The position numbers and the translations under genes were made by a program. Of a stretch of 64,000 nucleotides of DNA, positions 18,735-28,711 are shown piece by piece (position 1 is the stretch's first letter; every line of letters starts with the position of its first letter). The notes beneath the pieces are model-generated. The model ran no database searches, was not told where the DNA came from, and worked only from the letters and a program-made list of their open reading frames with translations. The stretch is from Agapetus fuscipes. Its lineage: Eukaryota > Arthropoda > Insecta > Trichoptera > Glossosomatidae. Location: NCBI GenBank assembly GCA_951799405.1, contig OX637336.1:19573479-19637478 (forward strand), read 5' to 3'.

Positions 18735-18960
18735 TGGCTTTTACGAGCTTGTTCATTGCTATAAAGTGCCAATTCTCAAGAAAGACTTGGTTGCTGTCAG
18801 GCTGGCTGGACCTTTCGGTCTTTGGTAAAAGCTTATGAATTTTACAACCAAGCGAAGAGCATATTTAAAAATATAAATGGCTTATTTGTTCTGCTCCGCT
18901 GGGATTCGAACCCTTAGCCTTTTAGTTAAGTATCCGAAGCGTGACCACTAGCCTAGTAAT
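18735..18960 (-). mobile_element. SINE-B body and head fragment
   Basis: TTTTACGAGCTTGTTCATTG, GCTGTCAGGCTGGCTGGACC, GCTCCGCTGGGATTCGAACC. The tail and the 5S part are absent. Confidence 0.65.
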
Positions 18961-18969
18961 ATTCACAAA

Positions 18970-19088
18970 TTTAAAAGCACATAGGCCTCCCCCATATATC
19001 TCCAGGCGTCTCTATTCTGGGCTCTCTGCATCCAGTCACCAGCAACTCTTTTAATATCATTTGACCATCGTAAGGAACCAAGAGCTGA
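18970..19088 (-). pseudogene. LINE-B C-terminal coding fragment
   Basis: On the minus strand the frame reads RWSNDIKRVAGDWMQRAQN then RDAWRYMGEAYV. This is the C-terminal region of endonuclease/reverse-transcriptase LINEs, where RW-DDI, W-Q-A-DR-W and GEAYV are usual. It is truncated at both ends. Confidence 0.7.
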
Positions 19089-19109
19089 AAGTAAATAGCA
19101 GGAGATTAT

Positions 19110-19215
19110 TTAAAAACAACAAGGTTTTGTTAAAAAAGATTTTGTTATAAAGGTTTTGTCAAAAAATGTTGTGTTAAAAAAGGATTTGTTAAAAAAAGGT
19201 TTTGTTAAACAGGAA
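19110..19215. repeat. Minisatellite, ~18-bp unit
   Basis: Five to six imperfect copies of an AAGGTTTTGTTAAAAA-like unit. Confidence 0.65.
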
Positions 19216-19284
19216 GCGTTTTTAGCGCGCGGGAAGCAAGTATGTAGGTGTGCTCTTTAGATTAGTCATACTATTGCATAACTC

Positions 19285-19352
19285 ACACATACAAAAGATT
19301 GCTCATGTGAAATTACCTCTGTTGGAGATAAGCCAAGCAAGCACTAGAGGGA
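19285..19352 (-). mobile_element. MITE-T terminal fragment
   Basis: TTGCTCATGTGAAATTACCT, then GCCAAGCAAGCACTAGAGGG and ACGA; one terminus only. Confidence 0.6.
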
Positions 19353-19547
19353 CGATCTGTGACTGTAGTAGGTACGATAGTTTTATAGGTAGCTGTAGGT
19401 GTGCTAAAAGCCAACCCATGTTTAGAATAAGTGACTGGGAGGGCAGCCGAGAGGAATTTTAGCTTTTTCTCGGTCACACAAAGTCATTTATCACGCAGTT
19501 TATATGGACGAGTACCACCAAACACAAGATGTATTTGTTTTTTGTAA

Positions 19548-19700
19548 CAAAGTGAGCGTAAAAGAAGAAAATGCATGAAAATGGTAATGGATATGAATAA
19601 TTTAAAAGAGGTATGTCAGGATAGGATAAAATTGAGGCAGCTCTGCAGAGGCTCTGGCCACCCTTAGCGGAATGGTGACAGAGTTACAGTTACAGTTACT
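19548..19700 (+). pseudogene. LINE-A 3' end fragment
   Basis: Begins AAAGTGAGCGTAAAAGAAG and ends with the coding tail LCRGSGHP-like and the 3' tail GAGTTACAGTTACAGTTAC. Compare the longer copy at 52158. The frame is damaged. Confidence 0.7.
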
Positions 19701-19701
19701 T

Positions 19702-20025
19702 TTTATCCGGTCTATAGCTCAGGCTTGCATTCAATGCCAAGAGCTCAGGTTCTAATCCCGTTGAGAGTGTCAGAAATGATTTCGCGTTTCGGTGTTTATT
19801 TCAGACGCAAAATAAAATACCGGCATGTTGTACTCACAAGACAGCCTTCACAAGAAATGAGTGCCATCCCCCCGGGAGCTGGGAAACTCCCATTTTACTA
19901 AAGTGCTTGACGTAAGGCCAGCCCCTTTACCTGTAAAAATGAAAAGGTTCCACTTGCCACATGCTTACCCTTCGGGGGAAACGCGGCAAGAAGTTACACT
20001 ATATGTGTAGCTTGGAAGCGTTTGT
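19702..20025 (+). mobile_element. SINE-A, nearly full length
   Basis: TTATCCGGTCTATAGCTCAG, with a short deletion in the head, to GTGTAGCTTGGAAGCGTTTG. Directly follows the LINE-A tail. Confidence 0.8.
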
Positions 20026-20504
20026 TGTTTTACTGATTCGTAACAATGACATAGCGTAATCGAAATATATGAAAATTCTTTTCAGACTGAATTATATCTA
20101 ATGAAACATTTTTTTTATACATCTGAGCTTAATTTTTGAATAAGGTCAGCTGATATTATTCACACCGTTTATAGAGTACAGACTAGTATTGTCTGACACT
20201 ATTTTTCGTTAAATTTCTTCAGAGAGGTGTTGTCTATTAAGCCTCGTTAATCAACCTGCCCTAAATGTATTGAAAGCTATTTTATTGATAAAACAATAAA
20301 TTTCTCACCAAGTCGAGGTGGTATTTGGTAAGCTTCTGTCCACTCCAGGTGTCGTCCATCATGCAAGAGACACTCACAGCGGGCAGGGGTGCTAAGCCAA
20401 GAGTTTTAAAAAACACAACAAAAATCCAGAGCTTTTAAAATAAGCATAGCACACTAGAAATTGCACAAAGCAAAACATACTAGACATATTATTCTGTCCA
20501 TCTC
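20026..20504. other. No recognised feature
   Basis: No gene or repeat family member seen. Confidence 0.45.
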
Positions 20505-20800
20505 TTAATAGCATAAGTTATACCCTTTCCATTCCTGAACGGCACAAGTTATACCCTATCCACCCCTGAGCGGCACAATTTATACCCTGTCCATCCTTGA
20601 GCGGCATAAGTTAAGCCCTGTCCATCTCTGAATGGCCCAAGTTATACCCTGTCCATCCCTGAACGGCACAAGTTATACCCTGTCCATCCCTGAACGGCAC
20701 AAGTTATACCCTGTCCATCCCTGAACGGCACAAGTTTTACCCTGTCCACCCCTGAACGGCCCAAGTTATACCTTGTCCACCTCTGAACGGCACAACACGG
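20505..20800. repeat. 31-bp minisatellite, 9-10 copies
   Basis: Unit reads approximately ACAAGTTATACCCTGTCCAT then CCCTGAACGGC. The central copies (about 20640-20740) are nearly identical and the outer ones diverge, as expected for an array growing from the middle. Confidence 0.85.
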
Positions 20801-21044
20801 CAGCAGAAGTTAATGGCATTATCTGCACCTATAAAAGAGCAGTTGAACTTTTAATGCGCCCCTAATGAATCCATCGCGGGAAGTTTACAACCTCTATCAA
20901 AATTTTAGTGATTTTTAAAATTAACGAGACGTTACTGTTGAGCGCCAGCGTTTCAAGTAAAAATGAACTCCATTTTATTTTTATGTGGTTTTATAATTTT
21001 GGTTTACTTGACTTCATTATGAAATTATAACGGACTTCATTTCA

Positions 21045-21102
21045 CTAAAATCTTAGTTGCCAAGATATATTAATATTTTAGATTAACATGAAATGCATGT
21101 CC
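21045..21102 (-). repeat. Rpt-R copy, tail side of an insertion
   Basis: AAAATCTTAGTTGCCAAG to AAATGCATGTCC, resumed at 21638. The host repeat is split by the LINE-G end. Confidence 0.6.
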
Positions 21103-21637
21103 TGTAACGAGATGAATTGATTATGTAGTAGAATGGAACATGAAAAAATTTGAATTTGAACTTTTAAAAAAACAAAGGAACGCAAAAAAAGAGGTTGAAA
21201 AAAGGCAGAAAAAGAAGGTGGATGGAATTGCAAGCCATCGTGTTAGTATTGTTAAATTTTAAGAATAATTATGTGTGTGTGTGTTTGTAACAAATTGTAA
21301 GTTTAAATAAAGGGGAAGGGATGTGTATGATGTGTTTGTGTTATTTGATAAAGGGGTGGAATTAGAGAAGCGCATGAACCCGTGTAAGGAATCATTTTAT
21401 TCTGGATAAGGAATGTAATAAGATGGAGCTGACTACATATAAAATAGAAAATAACCGTCACAGTCCACAAGCAGGAACATGCTTTTGAGAACAGAGACCA
21501 GTGTTGTCAGTTTCAGGAAGTTTCTTAAGACACATTTGTTTAACAGAAGCTTCAATACATAAAAGCGCCCTTGGGATGGCTAGTGCCACTAAACGGCGCT
21601 GTATACAAATTGTCCAATTATTTTTATTATTATTATG
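21103..21637 (+). mobile_element. LINE-G 3' end inserted in Rpt-R
   Basis: The distal part translates as FRKFLKTHLFNRSFNT then a stop (about 21518-21566), the C-terminal signature of CR1/L2-like LINEs, followed by GCGCCCTTGGGATGGCTAG and an ATT-triplet tail ending 21637. Nearer the left end, from about 21150, a 38-codon lysine-rich frame (start MKKFEFELLKKQRNAKKEVE) of unknown origin is seen. TG dinucleotides lie at 21271-21283. Confidence 0.6.
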
Positions 21638-21786
21638 CAAGTTTACGCTTACAAATACCGCATTTATACTTAAAAATTAAATGCAAATCTAAAAATGTAC
21701 ATACGACTGCAACTTTAGCCGACCTTCTCTAAAATCGGGGTGAATTTGCAAAGTGATTATTTTTTTAAAGTATGGGTCCGGTATAA
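21638..21786 (-). repeat. Rpt-R copy, head side of an insertion
   Basis: CAAGTTTACGCTTACAAATA to TAAAGTATGGGTCCGG. Confidence 0.6.
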
Positions 21787-21910
21787 GTCTGGTCGATAGA
21801 TCAGTAGGTAGAGTGCTTGCATTCCATGCTGAGAGCTCGTGTTAAAACCCCACCGAGGGTGTCTTGATTGATTTCCCGTTTCGGAGTTTATTTTAAACCC
21901 AAAACAAAAA
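21787..21910 (+). mobile_element. SINE-A head fragment
   Basis: TCTGGTCGATAGATCAGTAG, GAGTGCTTGCATTCCATGC to TTTTAAACCCAAAAC; 3' truncated where a SINE-B piece starts. Confidence 0.7.
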
Positions 21911-21967
21911 ACCTGGATGGACCTATGGTGACCGATCTTTGGTAAAGGAAAATGAATTTGTCAACGC
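21911..21967 (-). mobile_element. SINE-B body fragment
   Basis: CTGGATGGACCTATGGTGAC to GCAGCAAAGAGCA. Confidence 0.55.
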
Positions 21968-22600
21968 AGCAAAGAGCAATCGCCACCTTAAAGGTGAAAA
22001 TTGACTAGCAATACACATTTTAGTGGGTGAAACTTTTCATAGTAAGTGGCAGTTTTAATTATAAGGCAGTGCTCATGAAAAACTTCAAAACTACAGGATT
22101 TCTACACGTTTATAGTGTTTTCTGTCGTAGAAAATGGGAAAAAGGTGCATTTATCTTATTGGTGTGCATGTGTTTTGAGAGAATGTTCTGGGCCAGACGA
22201 TTGTAGTTGTGAGGTGTGTATGTGGGTAGAACATGGACTCTTCAAGAAATAAATATGTACCAGAATCGTCTATACAGGTGTGGTGGTGGAACTTTCTAGG
22301 GCCTGCTGGAATGGCCCTTAGGTTCTGCTATAAGAAGGGTCACAATCGGCTGGAGCGGGCAGTCTTCCAAAGCACTCACACAGTGGAATAACTAGTTATT
22401 AGGGCGACCAATATGGTGTAAAATAACTGTTATCTGTACAAAATAAATAAGTATGTTAAAATAAATCTGTTAAAATAAATCTATTGTAAGAAAGTCTGTG
22501 TACATAAACTGTGCGGCTAACTTGTGTTGAACTGGTGTTTTAATTAAGGACCCTCAGAAGAAACGTAACAATAGCTTAATATGTCACTTATTCAGTTTTC
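21968..22600. mobile_element. MITE-Q copy split by an LTR
   Basis: ATCGCCACCTTAAAGGTGAA at the left, GTAGAAAATGGGAAAAAGGT in the middle, and AGCTTAATATGTCACTTATT after the inserted LTR. Compare the uninterrupted copy at 6428. Confidence 0.6.
22170..22570 (+). mobile_element. Solo LTR (LTR-J) inside MITE-Q
   Basis: TGTTTTGAGAGAATG start, CTATAAGAAGGGTCAC TATA-like region followed by a GGAGCGGGCAGTCTTCC start-site-like region, several AATAAA signals, and end GAAACGTAACA. Left boundary uncertain. Confidence 0.6.
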
Positions 22601-22724
22601 CCTTTAAAGTATCAATTGGTTACTGTGTGAGTGTGTGTTTTTTTGCTTTAACCAAACTCAAATATACATAAACCTTACAAATCTTGCATAAAGGTTCCCC
22701 TTATGAGCTGAAGATGCAACTAAC

Positions 22725-22895
22725 GTATACGCAAACGCAACTAAGCTACACATATATTGTAACTTATTTCCTGCGTTATCTTCAAAGGGGTCGCATGTAG
22801 CGTTTTGGGACCTATTTATTTTTTAGTTAAAGGAAACCGACCTCACACCAGCCACTTTAGTTAAGCAAGTGGGGGTTTCCCACTCTCTTAGATAA
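22725..22895 (-). mobile_element. SINE-A 3' fragment
   Basis: AAACGCAACTAAGCTACACA to GTGGGGGTTTCCCACTC. Confidence 0.65.
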
Positions 22896-23107
22896 TGAAA
22901 TCGAAATTAAAAACAAGAACAGTAGGTATAAATTAGGATTGGTATCGTGCTCACAGCAAAAGCCCGTATTTTCAAAATTCCCAAAAACAATTCACTCGGA
23001 CAATGACAAACGAGGCGCGTGCCGAGAATACCTAACGCAATCTGCAGCATGATCAATCCGTAGTTAGGAGCTGGCTCACCCACAGTCTGCAAATATTGTT
23101 AATCAGT

Positions 23108-23180
23108 GAAAGTCCGGTCGATATCTAAGTTGATAGAGTGCTTGCATTCCGTGACGAGAGCTCGGGTTCTAATCCCACCA
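23108..23180 (+). mobile_element. SINE-A tRNA-head fragment
   Basis: AGTCCGGTCGATATCTAAGT to GGGTTCTAATCCCACC; only the tRNA-like part remains, joined directly to an Rpt-R tail. Confidence 0.65.
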
Positions 23181-23425
23181 ATCTAAATCTAAATCTAAGC
23201 TAATCAAATCTAATCTAATCTAAGTTGCAAAGATATGTTACATTAGAGATTCACATTACATGCTTTCTCACAACCAGACACGTACAAGTTCGCGCATGCC
23301 TCATGTGAACCTACAACATAAAAACCAAATCTCAAATGGACATACACCCTGCAACTTGGCAAAGTGAACCATTTTTACAGCATGGGTGGTCAGCCGCATA
23401 CCAACCTATAAGTTAAGGAAAGCTA
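23181..23425 (-). repeat. Rpt-R copy with long tail
   Basis: The tail has repeated AATCTAAATCTAAATCTAAG then TAATCTAATC units. A deletion of the CAGGG block is seen near GCAACTTGGCAAAGTG. Confidence 0.8.
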
Positions 23426-23660
23426 AGCTGCAAAGATATATATCATTTAAGATTTATATTAAACGCATTCCCACAAGCAGACATGTGTAATTTCGCGCTA
23501 ACACCGCATGTGGACCTACAATATAAAAACCCAATCTCAAATGAACATAAGCCCTGCAACTCTTGCCGACCTTCCCTGAAACAGGGGTGACATTGGCAAA
23601 GTGAACCATTTTTTACAGTATGGGTGGTCAGCCTCATACCAACCTATAAGTCAAGAAATA
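23426..23660 (-). repeat. Rpt-R copy, tandem with previous
   Basis: AGCTAAGCTGCAAAGATATA to CAACCTATAAGTCAAG. Same orientation as the previous copy and abutting it. Confidence 0.8.
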
Positions 23661-23667
23661 AATCATT

Positions 23668-23915
23668 TTTCACACTAAGGGTGTGAAAAACGATTTTCAG
23701 TTTTGGTTTTATTTCAAACTCAAAATCAAATAACGGTAAGGTTTACTCAGCCTTCACAAGTATTGAGTAACACCTTTTCCGGGAGATGAGAAACTCCCAG
23801 TTCAATCGAAGTCTTACCTACAAAACTAAATAGGTTCACCCCAAACATGCGACTTCTACAGTGAAAGCGCGGCAAGAAGTAACTCTATATGCGTAGGTAA
23901 AGAGCGTTTTTTTCT
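23668..23915 (+). mobile_element. SINE-A without head
   Basis: GTGTGAAAAACGATTTTCAG to CGTAGGTAAAGAGCGTTTT; 5' truncated. Confidence 0.65.
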
Positions 23916-24526
23916 AGCGTCAATAATAAGGCCACAGTCTGTTATATCTCAAACAAAGGCCAAAAAAAACATGAAAAGCATTATGTTCTCTAAAAGTTAC
24001 GCGTGATTCATCAGAGTATATCAAAAACATGTTGTCCAAAGTAAAAAACATCAGCAAAAAGGGGAAAAACATAAAAAATTATCTCAAAGCTTTATTTTGC
24101 GGCCGTGTCACTCCAGTGAAAAGAAAACGGAAGCATATTTTGTCTTTTATCCGCGAATCTTTTCTGTTTTTTTCCGGCTGAATGGACCTGTGACGCAGAT
24201 AAACCCGTGCAGAAGTGACCAATGTTATATTGAATTCATTATCTTGTTTTGTGAAAATGGAAAAAATGTGCTTACAGGGGATTTATGCTGAGATAAATAA
24301 ATTAAATTATGACGTATACAATAATTAAATGAATTTATGTGTCGTTACGCGTACAGAAGGTACACTGAGAGGTATTGTCTATACGATTGTGGTAACAGTT
24401 ACATCTTTTCAGGAGTAGCGATCCTGCCTCCGAAAGTTATTTCAAGTCTCTCACTATTTCTTCTTTATCCTATCATACCTAAATGCTCCTCATTTGCCTC
24501 CTTATTTCCTCACAACCAAATACTTC
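23916..24526. other. No recognised feature
   Basis: Two plus-strand frames of 64 and 78 codons occur here without family motifs or splice context. Not called. Confidence 0.45.
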
Positions 24527-24529
24527 TAA

Positions 24530-24827
24530 GAGCCTGTTGCACCGAACTCCAATCAGACAAAAACCAAAATTGATTAAAAGTGATTTCGCTCAAAATTGAT
24601 CAATATTGAATCTCAAATCTCAAAATTGATCAAAAGTGATTTCTCTCACCAAATTAAAAATTTGATTACATTTACGTAAATGAGCTGATGTACATGATCT
24701 TCTTCTTCAAATTCCATCACAATATAACCCACTTCCAAGAAATATTTAACCAATGGGTTTACCTGTATTGAGCAATAAAATTTAATGTGTCAATCAAATA
24801 TTGATTGGAGATTGGTGCAACAGGCTC
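24530..24827. mobile_element. MITE with TAA duplication (Harbinger-like)
   Basis: Terminal inverted repeats GAGCCTGTTGCACC extended by an ACTCCAATCA-like block, flanked by TAA (24527-24529 and 24828-24830). The interior has short AAAATTGATCAAAAGTGATT-type direct repeats. Length 298 bp. Confidence 0.75.
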
Positions 24828-24830
24828 TAA

Positions 24831-25199
24831 GTAAAATTTATATTTAAGTTTATCGCTGCAAGTATAAATGGCAGCGAGAATAGTATGGATAGATCAAATT
24901 TCTAAAATAGAAAACGAATGGTATATTATTTTAGAGTCAAAACAAAAGGAGACAATTCATCAAAAAAATATGACTATGAATGAAATAAAAGATGCATGCA
25001 AGGACCAAAATAAATGGCATTTGATTTGCAATGGCGGCGGCTAAGGCATTTAATTTTAATTATTTAAAAATTCAAATGGATAAAACAGAGTTTTAATTCA
25101 CGTATTTCATTTAATTTTTATTTAAAATTTAATTCAGCTTACTTTAATTTAGTTTCATTTTGTGTTTGTTAATTATTTCACTTTCCGACATTTTTGTGT
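24831..25199. other. No recognised feature
   Basis: AT-rich; a plus-strand ATG at about 24868 opens a ~57-codon frame with no known family. Confidence 0.4.
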
Positions 25200-25271
25200 T
25201 CCTTGACTAATAAGTTGGTATGAGAGCGACCTCCAATTCTGTAAAAACTTGGCTCACTTTTTCTATTGCCA
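25200..25271 (+). repeat. Rpt-R head (split copy)
   Basis: TTCCTTGACTAATAAGTTGG to TTTTTCTATTGCCA, interrupted by the palindrome and resumed at 25977. Confidence 0.6.
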
Positions 25272-25976
25272 TAAGAGCCCTACATACCCTGAATCTGCCG
25301 TTTTTGTATCTTACACTTTATGGTCTTAGCAAAAAAGTGACAGTAATGAAAAAAATCAAGGATGTTTATTAATTTTTTATCTTAATTATAAAGTTTAAAC
25401 AAAATATATAACTTAAAAATAGCCACCACAAAAAAATATTTAAAATAATACGTTTTTTTCACTTCCGTAGCCACTGTCTCGTGTGTGCTATGTTTTGGAA
25501 ATATTTTTTTTCTTTCTATTTATAGAACTATACATTGTCTAGTGTAGTATTGAAACAGTTTTTTTATAATGTCAATAGTTTTTGAGTAAATATGGAAAAA
25601 CTGAAACTACTTGATGAATTAAATTTTAATTAAACCGCAGAACACAGTTTTTCCCCATTTACTCAAAAACTATTGACATTATAAAAAAACTGTTTCAATA
25701 CTACACTAGACAATGTATAGTTCTATAAATAGAAAGAAAAAAAATATTTCCAAAACATAGCACACACGAGACAGTGGCTACGGAAGTGAAAAAAACGTAT
25801 TATTTTAAGTATTTTTTTGTGGTGGCAATTTTTAAGTTATATATTTTGTTCAAACTTTATAATTAAGATAAAATAATAATAAACATCCTTGATTTTTTTC
25901 ATCACTGTCACTCTTTTGCTAAGACCATAAAGTGTAAGATACAAAAACGGCAGATTCAGGGTATGTAGGGCTCTTA
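25272..25976. mobile_element. 0.7-kb palindromic MITE-P (long form)
   Basis: Near-perfect inverted repeat. The left arm starts TAAGAGCCCTACATACCCTG and the right arm ends with its complement at 25976. Arms are about 340 bp, with a ~45-bp loop around 25605-25645 that differs between the arms. A TA target duplication is compatible. The inner arm carries CTTACACTTTATGGTCTTAG. No coding frame. Confidence 0.85.
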
Positions 25977-26088
25977 AGTTAAATTAATTTTGTATAGACA
26001 CATACAGCACGTGTTTGCACGAGCTTAGATGTATCTGATTTTGGGCATGCATAAAATATGAGCCGTTAATTCATATTTGTAACTTAGT
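25977..26088 (+). repeat. Rpt-R tail side (split copy)
   Basis: CACATACAGCACGTGTTTGC to ATATTTGTAACTTAG. Confidence 0.55.
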
Positions 26089-26215
26089 TTATAGTGCTAT
26101 TCACAAGCCATGGCTGGTCTACGGATCATCGTTTTTATAAACGTAAAATTCACTGTACGCTGCTGCATATGAGCCATGGTTTTGGAGTTTAAGAGTAGCA
26201 CTGATAAAATTTTAC
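26089..26215. mobile_element. Small MITE-like inverted repeat
   Basis: AGTGCTATTC and, from the right, AGTGCTACTC, each followed by a CCATGG block; related to the structure at 8495-8650. Confidence 0.4.
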
Positions 26216-26496
26216 GATAATTAATTTAAGTAATATATACCTGTATTTTATTATTCGTGGCATTATAAATTCTTTTAAATAAGAAAAAGTCTACGAGTTC
26301 ATAAAATCCAGAACAAATTTATAGTTTACATAAATTTTAACATCAGTTGAGAGTTTTATGAGCATTTAACAATAAAATTTATGGTCTCGTTAAAAATCAT
26401 TCGAAAGCTTAAAAGTGCATTGATATTCTAGGTAATAAATGTCTGTTTTAAATTTTATATTCAGGATAATATTTACATTTCATTTTCTATTTATTC

Positions 26497-26529
26497 CTTG
26501 ACTTAAAAGTTGTTATGAGGCTGACTACT
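26497..26529 (+). repeat. Rpt-R head (split by MITE-T)
   Basis: ATTCCTTGACTTAAAAGTTG then TTATGAGGCTGACTACT. Confidence 0.6.
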
Positions 26530-26784
26530 CGTCTCCTTAGTGCTTGTTTGTCTTATTTCCATCAGAGGTAATTTCACATGAGCAATGTTTGTCTATGTAA
26601 TGGATAATTGTGTCTCATGAAAACTGGAAATAGATTTTTTAAATATTTAAACAACTCTCACATTAACGTGTTTTACGTTTTTTTCTTAGCTCAGATTGTG
26701 AAGAATGTGATTTTGTAAACATTTTTATAGAAAGGTTATCTTTAAATCAAATGGTAGATAAGCCAAACAAGCACTAAGGGGACG
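26530..26784 (+). mobile_element. MITE-T, complete, with TACT duplication
   Basis: Best T copy. Termini CGTCTCCTTAGTGCTTGTTT and, from the right, CGTCCCCTTAGTGCTTGTTT; TACT flanks both sides (26526-26529, 26785-26788). Length 255 bp, no coding frame. Confidence 0.85.
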
Positions 26785-26788
26785 TACT

Positions 26789-26895
26789 AAAAGAGTTGCA
26801 GAGCTTGTGTTCGTTTTTGGTAAAGTTTTTTAACGTTACTGCACCTGCAACATGCGTAAACTTAAATAAGAACGTGCAATTAAATGCATCTTTAA
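26789..26895 (+). repeat. Rpt-R (after MITE-T)
   Basis: AAGAGTTGCAGAGCTTGTGT to ATTAAATGCATCTTTAATC. Confidence 0.6.
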
Positions 26896-27088
26896 TCTAA
26901 GTTGCAAAGATATATATTACATTTAAGATTGACATGTAAAGTTCGCGATAACACATGCCGCATGTGAACTGACAACATAAAAATACAATCTCAATTGATC
27001 ATTAGCCCTGCAACTCTTTCCGACCTTCTCCGAAGTAGAGGTGACCTTGGTAAAGTGAACCATTTTTTACAGTATATGGGTCTTCAAA
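26896..27088 (-). repeat. Rpt-R copy
   Basis: AATCTAAGTTGCAAAGATAT to ACCATTTTTTACAGTATATG; it lies tail-to-tail with the preceding plus-strand copy. Confidence 0.75.
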
Positions 27089-27089
27089 T

Positions 27090-27260
27090 GTTTTTTTTAA
27101 GAAATCCTTTGCGTGAGACTCCCTATATTTTAGAGACTCTAGGGGTATATGACACTTGTTGTAAGGCCGCAGAGGTGTTTACAAGCTTGGTCGTCGCTAC
27201 AAAGCGCCAATACTCGAGGAAGACCCAGTTGCTATAAGGCTGGATGGACCTTTTGTGTTT
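27090..27260 (-). mobile_element. SINE-B fragment with b-type tail
   Basis: TTTTTTTAAGAAATCCTTTG, GAGACTCTAGGGGTATATGA, ACACTTGTTGTAAGGCCGC then the normal body (GTCGTCGCTACAAAGCGCC). This is the alternative 3' end. Confidence 0.7.
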
Positions 27261-27954
27261 CACACAAACTATTAGGTCGGAGAAAACCTGTTTCGGTCTT
27301 TTCAGATTTTTTTAAGGCTGTGTCAATACAGGACTGCCAAAACTACTTGTTGCGTTTTTTTGATCAGAAGTCCCAAAATTTCTACAGCAACGGGATCATG
27401 TCTCTACCTACAAGATGGTAGATAGTCTACAAACAAAATGGCACATATGTACTGTAATTTAATTTAATTTAAGTTTGAAAAAAAAAATTACCTGAATTTT
27501 CATATAAAATGCGAAGAAACTCTTTCCCCGACGTATTATTTTTAGTTATTATACATATTTCTTGAGCGTTTATTCTCGTTTTTTTTTTACATTTACACTG
27601 AAATTGATCTTATTTCAATTTTTATATGCTAATTTTCAGCTCTTTTTTTCAGTAAAAGTGATCTTAAAATACAATTAATTAACAGGCATGTCAAAACACG
27701 ACATTTTGAGTCTGAGTATTTTTTCTTTTAATTAACTTTACGACCCCAGCTGAAGGCTGTCACGGCGCTTAAGCCTTGTCGCAGCAGCGGTGTAAGAGGC
27801 TGCCTACCTACCCTCTCACAAAACAGCTTTCAGGAGTCTTCTCCGAGCTTGCAAAGGAAGAAGGCTTTGCCGAAAGTTACCGCCGTGCTGAAAAAACTTG
27901 ACACTTGCAATAAATATTCTACCCTGTAGTCTAAGTTTACCTTTTAACTGAAAA
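27261..27954. other. No recognised feature
   Basis: AT-rich except 27745-27900, where GC is higher (AAGGCTGTCACGGCGC, AGGCTTTGCCGAAAGTTACC) but no exon boundaries are convincing. Confidence 0.4.
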
Positions 27955-28173
27955 ACGTAACAAGACTACATATATGGTGTAACTTCTTGCCAGCGTTATC
28001 CTTGAAGAGTTTGCATGTGGCCATTCAGGACCTATTTATTTTAAAGTTAAGGGAAGTGGTAGTTTCCCAGATACCGAGGGGCTGGTTCTCATTTCTTGTG
28101 AAGGCTCAGTAAAGCTTTATTTGTGTTTGAAATAAACAACGAAACGGGAAATAATTTCTGTCACCCTCGGCGC
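27955..28173 (-). mobile_element. SINE-A, split copy (3' side)
   Basis: AACGTAACAAGACTACATAT to TTTCTGTCACCCTCGGCG, resumed at 28354 with the tRNA head. Confidence 0.65.
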
Positions 28174-28353
28174 GTGCATAGCGTAGGGAGAAATACATTT
28201 CATAATAAATATTTACTTTTTATTGAAAATAGCACACATGACGTTAATTAACTTGCTTAAAATAACTCAAATCTTTCAAATCTTAGCTTCAAGGTTCAAT
28301 CCATATTTCATCAAAATTTTCGTACCGTTTGGATACATATTGAATACTCGCCC
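28174..28353. other. ~170-bp insertion flanked by CGTGCATAG direct repeats
   Basis: CGTGCATAG occurs at the left junction (from about 28174) and again at the right (ending about 28362), as expected of an 8-9 bp target duplication within SINE-A. The inserted sequence has no clear terminal inverted repeat and is unclassified. Confidence 0.5.
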
Positions 28354-28418
28354 GTGCATAGAACCCTTGCTCTCGGCATGGAATGTAAGCATTCTACCTA
28401 CTGAGCCATCGACTAAAC
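28354..28418 (-). mobile_element. SINE-A, split copy (head)
   Basis: GAACCCTTGCTCTCGGCATG to CTGAGCCATCGACTAAAC. Confidence 0.6.
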
Positions 28419-28419
28419 T

Positions 28420-28475
28420 GTTTACAAGCTTGGTCGTTGCTACAAAGCTCCAATTCTCAAGTAAGACCCAGTAAA
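28420..28475 (-). mobile_element. SINE-B body fragment
   Basis: TTTACAAGCTTGGTCGTTGC to CAAGTAAGACCCAG. Confidence 0.5.
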
Positions 28476-28499
28476 GCTGATTTTTGTGATTCTTTTAAT

Positions 28500-28711
28500 C
28501 GAAAACAAAGTTGTAAATATATTATCATTTAAAAGACATATTATATGCATGCCCACAAACAGATACGTGTAAATTTGCGCCTACAAATGCTGCATGTGTA
28601 CTTACAAATTCAAATCCTAACCTCAAATTAAAGAAAACCTGAAATAGGAATGAGATATAGGCAAATATAACCATTTTTTACAGTATGGGTAGTCAGCCTC
28701 AGACCAACGTA
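28500..28711 (-). repeat. Rpt-R copy
   Basis: AAAGTTGTAAATATATTATC to TGGGTAGTCAGCCTCAGACC. Confidence 0.7.

Noticed and set aside
20505..20800. CRISPR array
   Set aside because: The units are contiguous with no unique spacers and the context is eukaryotic; it is a minisatellite.
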